Of a DNA stretch of 17,199 nt, positions 6,789 to 13,828 are shown piece after piece (within the stretch, counting starts at the first letter, position 1; each line of letters opens with the position of its first letter). This DNA comes from Chloroflexota bacterium (lineage in GTDB: Bacteria; Chloroflexota; Dehalococcoidia; DSTF01; JACRBR01): contig JAKAMA010000007.1 of NCBI GenBank assembly GCA_021813085.1, forward strand, positions 1 through 17,199, given 5' to 3'. The notes under the pieces are model-generated. The model was not told the DNA's origin. It searched no databases and saw only the letters and a list, made by a program, of their open reading frames with translations. Position numbers and translations under genes: made by a program.

Positions 6789-7167
6789 CACGTGTGCTCC
6801 CGTCGTCCCCGATCGCATCGGTGACGTCAAATTGCATCTTGCCCATGCCGGTGACGATGAAGCCGATGCCGATCTTGTGCTTGCCCGCGTCCAACTGCTT
6901 CCCATCGACGCCAATCGTCACGACCTTGTGCATCGCCAGGGTGAACGGGCGCTCGCCCGATACGTCCGCGAACCGCACGTGGTCTCCGTCGACGGAGAAC
7001 GCCGCGCGCTCCGGCGGCACCTCCTCGCCGTCGATCGTGAGCGGCAGCACCTGTTCGGCGTAGCCAGAGCCGAGCGAGTTCTTCAGGTCGAAGGCGAAGC
7101 CGCCATCTTCGTTGCGGAGGCTGCCCTTCACATAGAGCCTGCGGAGCAGGAATGCCGGGACCTGCAT
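6766..7167 (-). CDS. Conserved hypothetical protein, 133 residues, probably all-beta
   Basis: I do not recognise a named family. The protein starts MQVPAFLLRRLYVKGSLRN and continues as alternating hydrophobic and charged short strands (GGFAFDLKNSL, VLPLTIDGEEV, FSVDGDHVRF, HKIGIGFIVTG), consistent with a small beta sandwich or barrel. It has no signal peptide, membrane segment, cysteine pair or obvious catalytic motif. The ATG at 7167 has AAGGA upstream; 39 further codons open upstream lack a ribosome site and look non-coding. Its 3' end overlaps the methyltransferase by 23 bases, so the two are probably co-translated. It lies 131 bases downstream of the aldolase, with a candidate CATACT -10 in the gap. 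Confidence 0.7.
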   Translation of the reverse strand: MQVPAFLLRRLYVKGSLRNEDGGFAFDLKNSLGSGYAEQVLPLTIDGEEVPPERAAFSVDGDHVRFADVSGERPFTLAMHKVVTIGVDGKQLDAGKHKIGIGFIVTGMGKMQFDVTDAIGDDGSTRDDSPHNT

Positions 7168-7200
7168 CGATGTTCGTCCTTCCCTTCGCCACAAATCGCG

Positions 7201-7219
7201 CGGTGCGCTGTATGCACCG
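7201..7219. repeat. Inverted repeat CGGTGC-N7-GCACCG upstream of the 133-residue gene
   Basis: A 6-bp perfect inverted repeat with a 7-base spacer lies in the 131-base gap between the aldolase stop and the 133-residue gene. A CATACT hexamer on the minus strand (7235-7230) lies 11 bases upstream of it. The repeat could be an operator over a local promoter or a weak hairpin. Confidence 0.3.
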
Positions 7220-7298
7220 TCCGACCCCCAGTATGGTCGAGCGGACAGGCGGGCACCACGCGCCTCCATCTGTGCAGCTTCCAAACGGCAGCGGACGC

Positions 7299-7964
7299 TT
7301 ACTGCGGCGCGAACCCGTGCAGCATGCGGTACACGGCCTGCTCCGTCCGCACGACATCTGCCGGCAGCTCCTGCGCGCCGCCCAGCACCGCGCTGAGGAC
7401 CTGCACCTGCGCGACGCGCTCGGTCAGCTCGACCGCGGCGAGCGCCTCATCGAGGTCGCGTCCGACGCCGACGACGCCGTGGCTGCGCAGCAGCACCGCC
7501 GCGCGCTCGCCGAGCGCTGTGACGCAGTGCGCGGCCAGCTCCTCGCTGGCCGACGGGCCATACTCGGCAACCTCAACGGCGCCTCCGAGGAGCACCACCT
7601 GCTCGTCGAGCACCGGCAGGACGGGCCGGGCCGCAGCGGCGAACGCGCTCGCGTACACGGAGTGCGTGTGGACCACCGCGCTCACGTCTGGCCGCGCACG
7701 GTACACCGCGAGGTGCAGCAGCGACTCGCTCGACGGCACGCCCTCGCCCACGACCGGATCGATGTCGAAGTCCACCACCAGCACGTCGTCGAGCGTGAAG
7801 CGATGGTACGGGACGCCGCTCGCCGTCACAACGAGCAGCTCCGCGTCCGGCGTCGCGATGCGCCGGCTGACGTTGCCGCTCGACCCCGCGACCAGCCCTG
7901 CGGCGACGATCCGCTCCACCGCCCGCAGCACCTCGCGGCGCTCCGTCTCGTACGTCTCGCTCAT
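7299..7964 (-). CDS. Class II aldolase/adducin family protein (L-fuculose-phosphate aldolase-like)
   Basis: A 221-residue zinc aldolase that likely cleaves a phosphorylated ketose or sugar acid to dihydroxyacetone phosphate, or a related triose, plus an aldehyde. GSSGNVSRR (28-36) and TASG (47-50) are phosphate-binding loops. E80 in PSSESLLHLAVYR corresponds to the catalytic Glu of FucA; H99 and H101 (VVHTH) and H162 (LLRSHG) are the zinc ligands. All family residues are present and length is normal. The ATG overlaps the kinase stop as ATGA and follows GGAGGGAGC, so kinase and aldolase are translationally coupled. The pairing implies the kinase product is the aldolase substrate, as in fucose, rhamnose or ribulose-type pathways. 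The precise sugar cannot be told. Confidence 0.88.
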   Translation of the reverse strand: MSETYETERREVLRAVERIVAAGLVAGSSGNVSRRIATPDAELLVVTASGVPYHRFTLDDVLVVDFDIDPVVGEGVPSSESLLHLAVYRARPDVSAVVHTHSVYASAFAAAARPVLPVLDEQVVLLGGAVEVAEYGPSASEELAAHCVTALGERAAVLLRSHGVVGVGRDLDEALAAVELTERVAQVQVLSAVLGGAQELPADVVRTEQAVYRMLHGFAPQ

Positions 7965-9427
7965 GCTCCCTCCGCGGCCATGCGCTCCAGCGCGTCCGCC
8001 ATCGCGCACCAGCGTGCATAGTAGTCCTCGTACGCGGCCGACGCCGCCAGCCTGGGCCGTACCGTGCGCCGGTCACTGCACATCGCCGCGACGGCGCCAT
8101 CGAGCGACGCGTGCAGCCCCGGCGCGACCGACGCGAGGGCCGCGGCGCCCAGCGCCGTCGTCTCGGGCGCGCCGGTGACCTCAATCGGCCGGTCGGCCAC
8201 GTCGGCGAGGATCTGCGCGAACGTCGCGTTCCGTGACAGACCGCCGCCCAGGCGCAGCGACGCGATCGGTGTGTCCGCCACCGCTTCGATCTGCTCAAGG
8301 TTCGCGCGCAGCGCGTACGCCATCGATTCCAGCACCGCGCGCAGCATATCCCCGGCGCCCGGCGACGACATCACCAGCGGCAGAGGCAGCGTCAGCGCGC
8401 CCAGCCCGGCGCTCATCCGCGACGCGCGCATGACGCGCGGCCCGAGCACCGCCATGACATCGTGCGCGCCCGGCGGCGTCGCGCGGGCCAGGCCTTCGGC
8501 ATCCGCCACGGCGACCTTGGCCAGCCCGCACGCCCACGCCCACACGCGCCCGGCCTCACCCGCGTTCGACTCCAGCACGAACCGCCCGGGCGCGACGTGC
8601 ACGCCCGTCCACGTCCGCATCTCCTTGTCGAACACCGGCTGCGCGGTCACGAGCTGGACCGGCGCGCTCCAGCCCGCCGGCACGCCGCAGTCGCCCGCTG
8701 CGACCGCACCGAGCCCGACGAGCGCGCACTGCGTATCGGCGCCCGCCAGGGCGACCGGCGTCCCCGCCAGGTCTCCGCCGCGCACACGCGCCACGACCGA
8801 CCCATCCTCGACGACAGGCGCAAGGAGCGTCGGTCCTACACCGAGGTCCTCGATATATGCGGGCGGCGCACCGGCACGCACGTCGAGCAGGCCGTTCTCG
8901 GCGGCCAGGCTGCGGCTCATCGCCGGCTCGTGCGTCACGAGCCAGGCGAGCCAGTCCGCCAGCGGCACGACATGCCGCACCCGCGCGGCGTCCGCGGGGC
9001 GGTGACGCCGCAGCCACGCGTACTTCGCCGGCGCCTGCATCAGCGACGGCAGGTGGCCCGTCGCGAGATAGACCTCCTGCCCTCGCGCCGCGTCGATCGC
9101 CATGCCCTCGGCCGACGCGCGCGCATCGACGTTGGGCGAGGCGCAGACAGCAGCGCCGCCTTCATCGACGAACACGACGCCTTCGCGCTGCCCAGTGAAC
9201 GCGACCGCCGACCATCCGCCGGCGGCGCGCGCGGCGCGCAGGAGCGCGCCCAACGACGCCTCGACCCGCGGCCCGTCGAGCTCGCGCCCGAACGGCTCGG
9301 CGTCCGCGGGCGTACGCATGTCCCAAGGCTCCGCGGCGATCGCGGAGGTCTCGCCGCTCGCCGTTACCGCGACCGCGCGCAGGCTGCTCGTGCCGGCGTC
9401 GATGACGAGGATGCGCTCAGCGGACAC
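7961..9427 (-). CDS. FGGY-family carbohydrate kinase
   Basis: A 488-residue sugar kinase of usual length that probably phosphorylates a ketose or sugar alcohol with ATP. The N-terminal phosphate loop is VIDAGTSSLRAV (D10, G12, T13, S14), followed by AFTGQREGVVFVDEGG and SPNVDARAS in the sugar-binding domain. The C-terminal domain has GADTQCALVGLGAV, and LRLGGGLSRNATFAQILADV as the adenosine/FGGY signature. The usual GTS of the second domain reads GWS here (GVPAGWSAPVQL), a modest deviation. The GTG start overlaps the dehydrogenase by 11 bases; a GGAGG lies about 12 bases upstream, rather far. The gene overlaps the aldolase by 4 bases. Pentulokinase, LsrK-like and fuculokinase-like specificities are all possible. 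Confidence 0.88.
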   Translation of the reverse strand: MSAERILVIDAGTSSLRAVAVTASGETSAIAAEPWDMRTPADAEPFGRELDGPRVEASLGALLRAARAAGGWSAVAFTGQREGVVFVDEGGAAVCASPNVDARASAEGMAIDAARGQEVYLATGHLPSLMQAPAKYAWLRRHRPADAARVRHVVPLADWLAWLVTHEPAMSRSLAAENGLLDVRAGAPPAYIEDLGVGPTLLAPVVEDGSVVARVRGGDLAGTPVALAGADTQCALVGLGAVAAGDCGVPAGWSAPVQLVTAQPVFDKEMRTWTGVHVAPGRFVLESNAGEAGRVWAWACGLAKVAVADAEGLARATPPGAHDVMAVLGPRVMRASRMSAGLGALTLPLPLVMSSPGAGDMLRAVLESMAYALRANLEQIEAVADTPIASLRLGGGLSRNATFAQILADVADRPIEVTGAPETTALGAAALASVAPGLHASLDGAVAAMCSDRRTVRPRLAASAAYEDYYARWCAMADALERMAAEGA

Positions 9428-10415
9428 GGGCGGGGTCGACCTCCGGGTTCACGGCGTACCGCAGGCGTCGGCCGGTCAGCAGCCGCTCGATCTCGTCCGT
9501 CATCATCCGCGACTGCCGCGTGACGGTCTCCGCCGTCGCGCCGCCGATGTGCGGCGTCAGGATCACGTTCGGCGCGGAGAGCAGCGGGCTGCTGAGGGGC
9601 AACGGCTGCCCGTCGAACACGTCCAGCGCCGCGCCGGCGATGCGCCCCGATGAGAGGGCATCAATGAGCGCGCCGGTGTCCACCACGCCGCCGCCGCTCG
9701 TATTGATCACGTACGCCGTCCGTCGCATCCGGCCAAGAAACGCCGCGTCGATGAGCCCCGCCGTGCCCTCGTCGGCCGGCACGTGCAGCGTCACGCAGTC
9801 CGACGCGCGGGCGACGCCGGCGAGCGACGCCGGCGTGGCGCCGATCGCCCGCAGCCGCCGCGCCGGCACGAGCGGGTCGTACGCCAGCACACGGGCGCCG
9901 AGGGCGATGCACTTCCGCGTCACCGCCCGTCCGATCTGCCCGCAGCCGATGACGCCGACGGTCGAGCCGGCGATCTCGCTACCCCGCAGGATGCGGTAAC
10001 CGGCCACCGGATCGCGCCAGCCTCCGCCCGCCACGAGCGCGTGCGCCCGCGGGATCTGGCGCGCGAGCGCGAACATCAGCCCGAGCGTCAGCTCCGCGAC
10101 GGCGTTCGTGTTGCGCCCCCGCGCATGCGTCACGACGACGCCGTGCTCCGTCGCGCTCTCGATGTCGATCTGGTTCAGGGCGTTGCGGCACACGCCTACC
10201 AGGCGCAGGCCTGGCGCTGCCTCGAACAGCTCCTCGAAGACGAAATCGGCTTCCACGACCAGCACGTCGGCGCCGGTCGCGGCGATGCGCGCGCCAAGCT
10301 CCGCCGGGTCGTGGATGCGTCCGGTCTCGAGCCAGCTCTCATACGTCACCGCACCCAGACGGCGCAGGCGGGCGAGCGAACGGTCCGAGAAGGGTGCGAG
10401 GATCAGCGCGCGCAC
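9417..10415 (-). CDS. D-isomer-specific 2-hydroxyacid dehydrogenase-like protein with altered active site
   Basis: A 332-residue member of the SerA/D-2-hydroxyacid dehydrogenase family. The NAD-binding loop VGVIGCGQIG lies at 153-162, NAVAELTLGLMFALARQIP precedes it, and TPHIGG (287-292) carries the catalytic His289. Two catalytic positions are changed: the usual N-T/A-S-R-G reads NTSGG, giving Gly241 in place of the catalytic Arg, and the usual DVFxxEP reads DVFDGQP, giving Gln270 in place of Glu. Formate dehydrogenase also uses Gln at the second position but keeps the Arg. The GTG at 10415 follows GGGAG; an ATG 33 bases upstream has a poorer site. The gene lies between tetR and the kinase in one apparent operon. 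Fold is certain; dehydrogenase activity is open. Confidence 0.88.
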   Translation of the reverse strand: MRALILAPFSDRSLARLRRLGAVTYESWLETGRIHDPAELGARIAATGADVLVVEADFVFEELFEAAPGLRLVGVCRNALNQIDIESATEHGVVVTHARGRNTNAVAELTLGLMFALARQIPRAHALVAGGGWRDPVAGYRILRGSEIAGSTVGVIGCGQIGRAVTRKCIALGARVLAYDPLVPARRLRAIGATPASLAGVARASDCVTLHVPADEGTAGLIDAAFLGRMRRTAYVINTSGGGVVDTGALIDALSSGRIAGAALDVFDGQPLPLSSPLLSAPNVILTPHIGGATAETVTRQSRMMTDEIERLLTGRRLRYAVNPEVDPARVR

Positions 10416-10472
10416 GGAACTCCCACCGGCCCCAGACGCGCCGGGCATCCTGCGGATACGGCGCCGCCCGGC

Positions 10473-11087
10473 TTAGACCGCGGCTGCGCGGCGCTTCCCG
10501 GCGGGAGCAGCCTCGAGGGGCGACAGGAGCGCGGCGGCGAGTTGTGCCGGCGTCATCAGCTTGCCAGACGGCGAGCCGATGGCGAGTTGCACCACATAGC
10601 CGTCGTGCGAAGCCAGCGCGACGCCGGCGGCCTCATCGGCGGACTCCACGTGCAGCGCTCCGGACTTCGCCTCGTGCGCGAAGGCGGACGCGAGCTCCTG
10701 CCGCCACGCGCCGTACACCTGCGCCAGGCGCTTCCTCACCTCGTCGTTTCGCATGGACTGTGCCCAGAACTCCAGCAGCATGCCCGGCCAGCGCGGCTCG
10801 CGCTCGTAGGAGAAGAGCGCGACGAGCGTCGCGCGCAGGTCGCGGGCGCCGTCGCTGCCCGCGACGGCGGCGAGCCCGGACGCGCGGTCGTCGCTCCAGC
10901 GGCGGAGCAGCTCCAGGAGGATGTCCTCCTTCGTGGAGAAGTGGAAGTAGTAGGCCCCCTTCGAGTACCCCGCCTCCTGCGAGATGTCGTCGATGGTTGC
11001 GTGGTCGTACCCGTTCGCCGAAAAGAGCTTCAGCGCACCATCGATCAGCCGCGCCCGGGTCAGCTTGCGTTGTTCGAATCGGTCCAT
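10473..11087 (-). CDS. TetR/AcrR-family transcriptional regulator
   Basis: A 204-residue DNA-binding repressor type. The helix-turn-helix is the classic TIDDISQEAGYSKGAYYFHFSTKEDILLELL (31-61), preceded by RARLIDGALKLFSANGYDHA. The C-terminal ligand-binding part includes WPGMLLEFWAQSMRNDEVRKRLAQVYGAWRQEL and ends in a basic AAPAGKRRAAAV tail. The ATG at 11087 follows GGAGG seven bases upstream; 59 further open codons upstream cover the promoter and are not coding. It heads the dehydrogenase-kinase-aldolase cluster (57-base gap), which it likely regulates together with itself. An inverted repeat overlapping its -35 fits autoregulation. The same repeat precedes the second TetR gene near 14.1 kb. 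Confidence 0.92.
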   Translation of the reverse strand: MDRFEQRKLTRARLIDGALKLFSANGYDHATIDDISQEAGYSKGAYYFHFSTKEDILLELLRRWSDDRASGLAAVAGSDGARDLRATLVALFSYEREPRWPGMLLEFWAQSMRNDEVRKRLAQVYGAWRQELASAFAHEAKSGALHVESADEAAGVALASHDGYVVQLAIGSPSGKLMTPAQLAAALLSPLEAAPAGKRRAAAV

Positions 11088-11149
11088 GATTGCCCCTCCG
11101 GCGTGATCCCGCCCCGCGAGTATCGTCCGCAGCCCCCTGCGTTGAAGGC

Positions 11150-11178
11150 AGTATGCAACAGGATCTCCCGTTTGCCAA
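11150..11178 (-). promoter_or_regulatory. Sigma-70-type promoter of the first tetR gene
   Basis: On the minus strand TTGGCA (11178-11173) and CATACT (11155-11150) are exactly 17 bases apart. The start would be near 11143, about 56 bases before the ATG. The -35 forms half of the inverted repeat at 11172-11191, so a bound repressor would block RNA polymerase. Downstream, GACGATAC (11126-11119, minus) is one base from the GCCGATAC motif and may be a second start. Confidence 0.6.
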
Positions 11179-11191
11179 TCCCCCTTGACAA
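11172..11191. promoter_or_regulatory. TetR operator candidate, copy A: TTGTCAA-N6-TTGGCAA
   Basis: Read on the minus strand, TTGTCAA and TTGGCAA flank GGGGGA. The half-sites are inverted repeats with one mismatch. The same arrangement, with spacer GGGGGT, occurs at 14017-14034 upstream of the second TetR gene and in the same orientation relative to it. Position over the -35 and presence before both tetR genes point to a TetR binding site. It also lies about 130 bases upstream of the c-di-GMP riboswitch on the other strand. Confidence 0.6.
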
Positions 11192-11321
11192 TCTCCCACA
11201 CGGCATCAGGCGAGAAAAAATGCGCCCCGACCTGTAACACTTGGCCTCCAGCAGCGTTAGGCACTAGTGGAGGCGAACGACTCGCCCGTCGCCTGGCAGG
11301 ACGCCCCGGATGTGATCGTCA

Positions 11322-11409
11322 GAGGTTCCGACAGGGCAAACTCGCCGAAAGGCGAGGACGCAAAGCCACGGGTCCGCCACGCGCGGATGGCCGGGCCGCC
11401 GAAGACCTC
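11322..11409 (+). promoter_or_regulatory. Cyclic di-GMP-I riboswitch (GEMM-I)
   Basis: The GEMM-I core is clear: AGGGCAAAC (11333-11341), a P2 stem CTCGCC/GGCGAG capped by a GAAA tetraloop (11341-11356), GGACGCAAAGCC (11355-11366), ACGGG, a second stem TCCGC/GCGGA (11373-11388), then GGCCGGGCCGCCGAAG. GAGGT (11322-11326) pairs with ACCTC (11405-11409) to close P1. The GAAA loop and the conserved linkers are those that form the tetraloop-receptor contact and the c-di-GMP pocket in the Vibrio Vc2 aptamer. It is oriented toward the sigma-factor gene, whose ATG is 94 bases after P1. I found no convincing promoter upstream. Whether binding turns the gene on or off is not evident. Confidence 0.93.
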
Positions 11410-11423
11410 GAGCCCCCAACGCT

Positions 11424-11502
11424 CGACAGCGTCTCCCGCGCATCTCCCCTGTCGCAGCTTCCGGCGCCAAGTCGGGTTCCGCATTGCGGGGGGGAGCTTC
11501 TC
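11424..11502 (+). promoter_or_regulatory. Predicted expression platform and ribosome site of the sigma gene
   Basis: After the aptamer come a CGACAG/CTGTCG hairpin (11424-11454) and AGCTTCC (11456-11462), which can pair with GGGAGCT (11492-11498) and so cover the ribosome site GGGGAG (11491-11496), six bases before the ATG. A small CCGC-ATT-GCGG hairpin abuts the G run. The run of seven Gs (11488-11494) could alternatively pair with CCCCC at 11413-11417. No T-rich terminator is seen, so control of translation is more likely than termination. Confidence 0.45.
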
Positions 11503-12228
11503 ATGCGCAGTCCAGACCGCCAGGAGATGATCATGCGGCACATGCCGCTCGTGGCGTTCGTCGTCAGCCGCATGTCCACGGACAACCAGAAGACCCTGGG
11601 GCTCGACCGCGAGGACGCGCTCGCCTACGGCACCGAGGGCCTGATCCAGGCGATCGACGCCTTCGACGCCGAGCGCGGCACCAGCTTCGCGAGCTTCGCC
11701 GTACGCCGCATCCGCGGCTCGATCCTGGACGCCATCCGCAAGATGGACCCGCTGCCGCGCTCGCTGCGCAAGAGCACCCGGGAGGTCGAGCACGCCTCGC
11801 AGGAGCTCGCGGCGGCGCTCGGCCGCTGGCCGACCACCAAGGAGGTCGCCCTCCGCCTGGGCATGCCCGCGGACCAGCTCCACGGCATCATGCGGCACGC
11901 CAACTCGAAGTTCATCTCGCTGGAGCACGCGCTCCAGGACCGGGGCGGCGAGAACGGCCCCGCCCTGGACCCGGTAGACGAGGACGAGTCCGGCGACCCC
12001 GCCAAGGCGGCCGACCACAATGCCTCGCTTGCGATGCTCGACGTGGTGCTGCACGACCTGAACCCGCGCGACCGGGCCATCCTGAAGCTCCGATACGCAG
12101 AATCCAGGCCGTTCCACGTCATCGGAGAGATGCTCGGGCTCTCCGAGTCCCGGGTCTGCCAGCTTCACAAGCGCATCCTGGCGACGCTCCGGCGCCAGCT
12201 CGCCGCCGAGATCGACCAGGCCGCCTGA
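11503..12228 (+). CDS. RNA polymerase sigma factor, FliA/WhiG (sigma-28) class
   Basis: A 241-residue group 3 sigma factor that directs RNA polymerase to a special promoter set. Region 2 spans about 8-85: RQEMIMRHMPLVAFVVSRM, REDALAYGTEGLIQAIDAFD, GTSFASFAVRRIRGSILDAIRKMDPLPRSLR; the last part resembles the D-x-x-P-R-S-x-R block of FliA/WhiG. Region 3 is about 92-142 (TREVEHASQELAAALGRWPTTKEVALRLGM). Region 4, about 176-232, holds LNPRDRAILKLRYAE and the HTH HVIGEMLGLSESRVCQLHKRIL. An acidic linker (148-170) separates regions 3 and 4. The ATG at 11503 has a strong G-rich ribosome site, and upstream codons cover the riboswitch. No flagellar gene is nearby, which favours a WhiG-like or other developmental role over motility. 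No anti-sigma factor is seen. Confidence 0.92.
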   Translation: MRSPDRQEMIMRHMPLVAFVVSRMSTDNQKTLGLDREDALAYGTEGLIQAIDAFDAERGTSFASFAVRRIRGSILDAIRKMDPLPRSLRKSTREVEHASQELAAALGRWPTTKEVALRLGMPADQLHGIMRHANSKFISLEHALQDRGGENGPALDPVDEDESGDPAKAADHNASLAMLDVVLHDLNPRDRAILKLRYAESRPFHVIGEMLGLSESRVCQLHKRILATLRRQLAAEIDQAA

Positions 12229-12246
12229 GGCCTCCCCCGGCTCAGG
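12224..12246 (+). terminator. Hairpin at the end of the sigma gene
   Basis: CCTGAG(G)CC and GGCTCAGG form an 8-bp stem with one bulged base. It begins within the last sense codon and spans the stop. It separates the sigma gene from the HD-GYP gene, which has its own promoter-like motif 15 bases further on. There is no T tract. Confidence 0.45.
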
Positions 12247-12260
12247 CCCGCCACGCCGCT

Positions 12261-12268
12261 GCCGATAC
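12261..12268 (+). promoter_or_regulatory. GCCGATAC motif, candidate -10 for the sigma factor, upstream of HD-GYP
   Basis: GCCGATAC differs by one base from the FliA/WhiG -10 consensus GCCGATAA and is 43 bases before the HD-GYP start codon. Fifteen bases upstream is TCAG rather than TAAA, so the -35 match is poor. No sigma-70 -35 is present at 17 bases either. Confidence 0.45.
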
Positions 12269-12310
12269 TACTACGGGCCTCCCGGCGGCGATTGCGTATC
12301 TGGCGGAAGC

Positions 12311-13822
12311 ATGCTGAACCGAGCCTTCGAAGAACCGGCCGACGACCGCGACGAACCACGGGGCGTGCGCCACGATCCGTCGTCGAACGTCATCCCCCTG
12401 CCGGTCCAGCCTGGTGCCGCCGCGGAGGGCGAGGCGCGCCTGCCGCGCCCGGCGCTGGCCTACGTCCTCCTGGTGTTCGCGCTGGGGGTGGCGGCGGTGG
12501 CGTACTTCGCGCCCCAGCTCAATACGTCGGACCTGACGGGGTTCGTAATCCTGGGCATCCTCGCGGTCGCGGCGGGCCGGACGCGGATCTCCATCTATGG
12601 CGACACGACGATTTCGCTGGGTATGGTCGGCGACTTCGCGGTCGCGCTGCTGTTCGGCCCGGCCGGCGCCGTCATCGTCGGCCCGGTCGCCGCCCTCGTG
12701 GCCGACTACGAGACGGGCGCGCCGTGGTACAAACGGCTCTTCGACATCGGATCCGTCACGCTCTCCAACCTCACGATTGCAGGCGTGGCCTGGCTCCTCA
12801 TGGGCGGTCACATGACGACCTCCGCTCTGCTTGTCGCGGTGACTGGCGCGACCGTTGTCGTATATTACGCAGTCAACACCACGCTAGTTGCCACTGCGGC
12901 GAGCCTGGCGACGCGGCGGCAAGTCTACGCCGTGTGGCACGACGATTTCGCTTGGCTGCTGCCCCACTACGTCGTGGCTGCGCTTCTGGGCTCGGCGCTA
13001 GCGGTGGGGTACGGCGGCGTAGGCGTGCTCGGCATCCTAGCCTTCGCCGCGCCGCCGCTCCTGGTGCGGCTGTCCATGAAGCAGTACATCGACAAGACGG
13101 CCGAGAACGTCGAGGAACTGAGGAAGACGAACCACGAGTTGACGAAGGCGAACACAGACATCCTGCAGATGGCGGACGAGCTGCGCCGGACGTACGACGG
13201 CACGCTCGAGGCCCTCGTCTCCGCGCTCGACGCGCGCGACCGCGAGACCAAGGGCCACTCGATCCGCGTCGCCAAGTACATGATGGAGATCGCCTATCAC
13301 ATGGGCATCGCGCCGGGGACCGACGAGTGGCTGGACATGCAGCGGGGCGCCCTGCTGCACGACGTCGGCAAGATCGGCGTCTCCGACACCATCCTGCACA
13401 AGCCGGGACCGCTGACCGACGAGGAGTGGGCCGATATGCGGCGCCACCCGAAGATCGGGCACGACATGCTCAAGGACATCTCGTTCCTCTCCGGAGCGGC
13501 GACGCTCGTCTTGGCGCACCACGAGCGCTTCGACGGCAAGGGCTACCCGCAGGGCCTGCTGGCGGACGAGATCCCGCTCGGCGCGCGTATCTTCGTGCTG
13601 GCGGACACCTTCGACGCGATGACGTCGGACCGGCCCTACCGGCGCGCGCTCTCTACCGAGGTGTCGCGGGACGAGATCATCAAGTGCAGCGGCAGCCAGT
13701 TCGACCCGCGCTGTGTGCAGGCGTTCCTGCTGGCCTTCGACGAGATCGTCAAGATCCGCATGGCCGACCACGACGAGCCGAGTGAACACCACGCCGCCGC
13801 TGCACCCCGGCAGGCGGCCTGA
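12311..13822 (+). CDS. Membrane HD-GYP domain protein, probable c-di-GMP phosphodiesterase
   Basis: A 503-residue inner-membrane protein. Residues 1-45 are polar. About 48-255 form a multi-pass hydrophobic region of some seven segments with GRTRISIYGDTTISLGMVGDFAVALLFGP, an unnamed sensor-like module. A coiled-coil linker (about 256-300) leads to an HD-GYP domain (about 298-485) with H316, the metal pair H350-D351 in HDVGKIG, K354, H379, H384, HHERFDGKGYP (H403/H404, GYP at 411-413) and D432. All core metal ligands and the GYP signature are present, so hydrolysis of c-di-GMP to pGpG or GMP is likely. The ATG has only a weak ribosome site (CGGAAGC). It follows the riboswitch-controlled sigma factor by 82 bases, behind a hairpin and a GCCGATAC motif. 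Confidence 0.93.
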   Translation: MLNRAFEEPADDRDEPRGVRHDPSSNVIPLPVQPGAAAEGEARLPRPALAYVLLVFALGVAAVAYFAPQLNTSDLTGFVILGILAVAAGRTRISIYGDTTISLGMVGDFAVALLFGPAGAVIVGPVAALVADYETGAPWYKRLFDIGSVTLSNLTIAGVAWLLMGGHMTTSALLVAVTGATVVVYYAVNTTLVATAASLATRRQVYAVWHDDFAWLLPHYVVAALLGSALAVGYGGVGVLGILAFAAPPLLVRLSMKQYIDKTAENVEELRKTNHELTKANTDILQMADELRRTYDGTLEALVSALDARDRETKGHSIRVAKYMMEIAYHMGIAPGTDEWLDMQRGALLHDVGKIGVSDTILHKPGPLTDEEWADMRRHPKIGHDMLKDISFLSGAATLVLAHHERFDGKGYPQGLLADEIPLGARIFVLADTFDAMTSDRPYRRALSTEVSRDEIIKCSGSQFDPRCVQAFLLAFDEIVKIRMADHDEPSEHHAAAAPRQAA

Positions 13823-13828
13823 AGGGCT

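Noticed and set aside
11185..11213. TTGACA on the plus strand as the -35 of the riboswitch-sigma transcript
   Set aside because: No acceptable -10 lies 16-19 bases downstream. The hexamer is explained as part of the TetR operator. The real promoter of this transcript was not found.
11241..11256. Possible sigma-54 promoter (TTGGCCTCCAGCAGC)
   Set aside because: The -12 TTGC element is missing and the -24 block is imperfect.
11503..12228. Flagellar role of the sigma factor
   Set aside because: No flagellar, chemotaxis or flgM-like gene is in the window, so a FliA motility assignment is not supported beyond sequence class.
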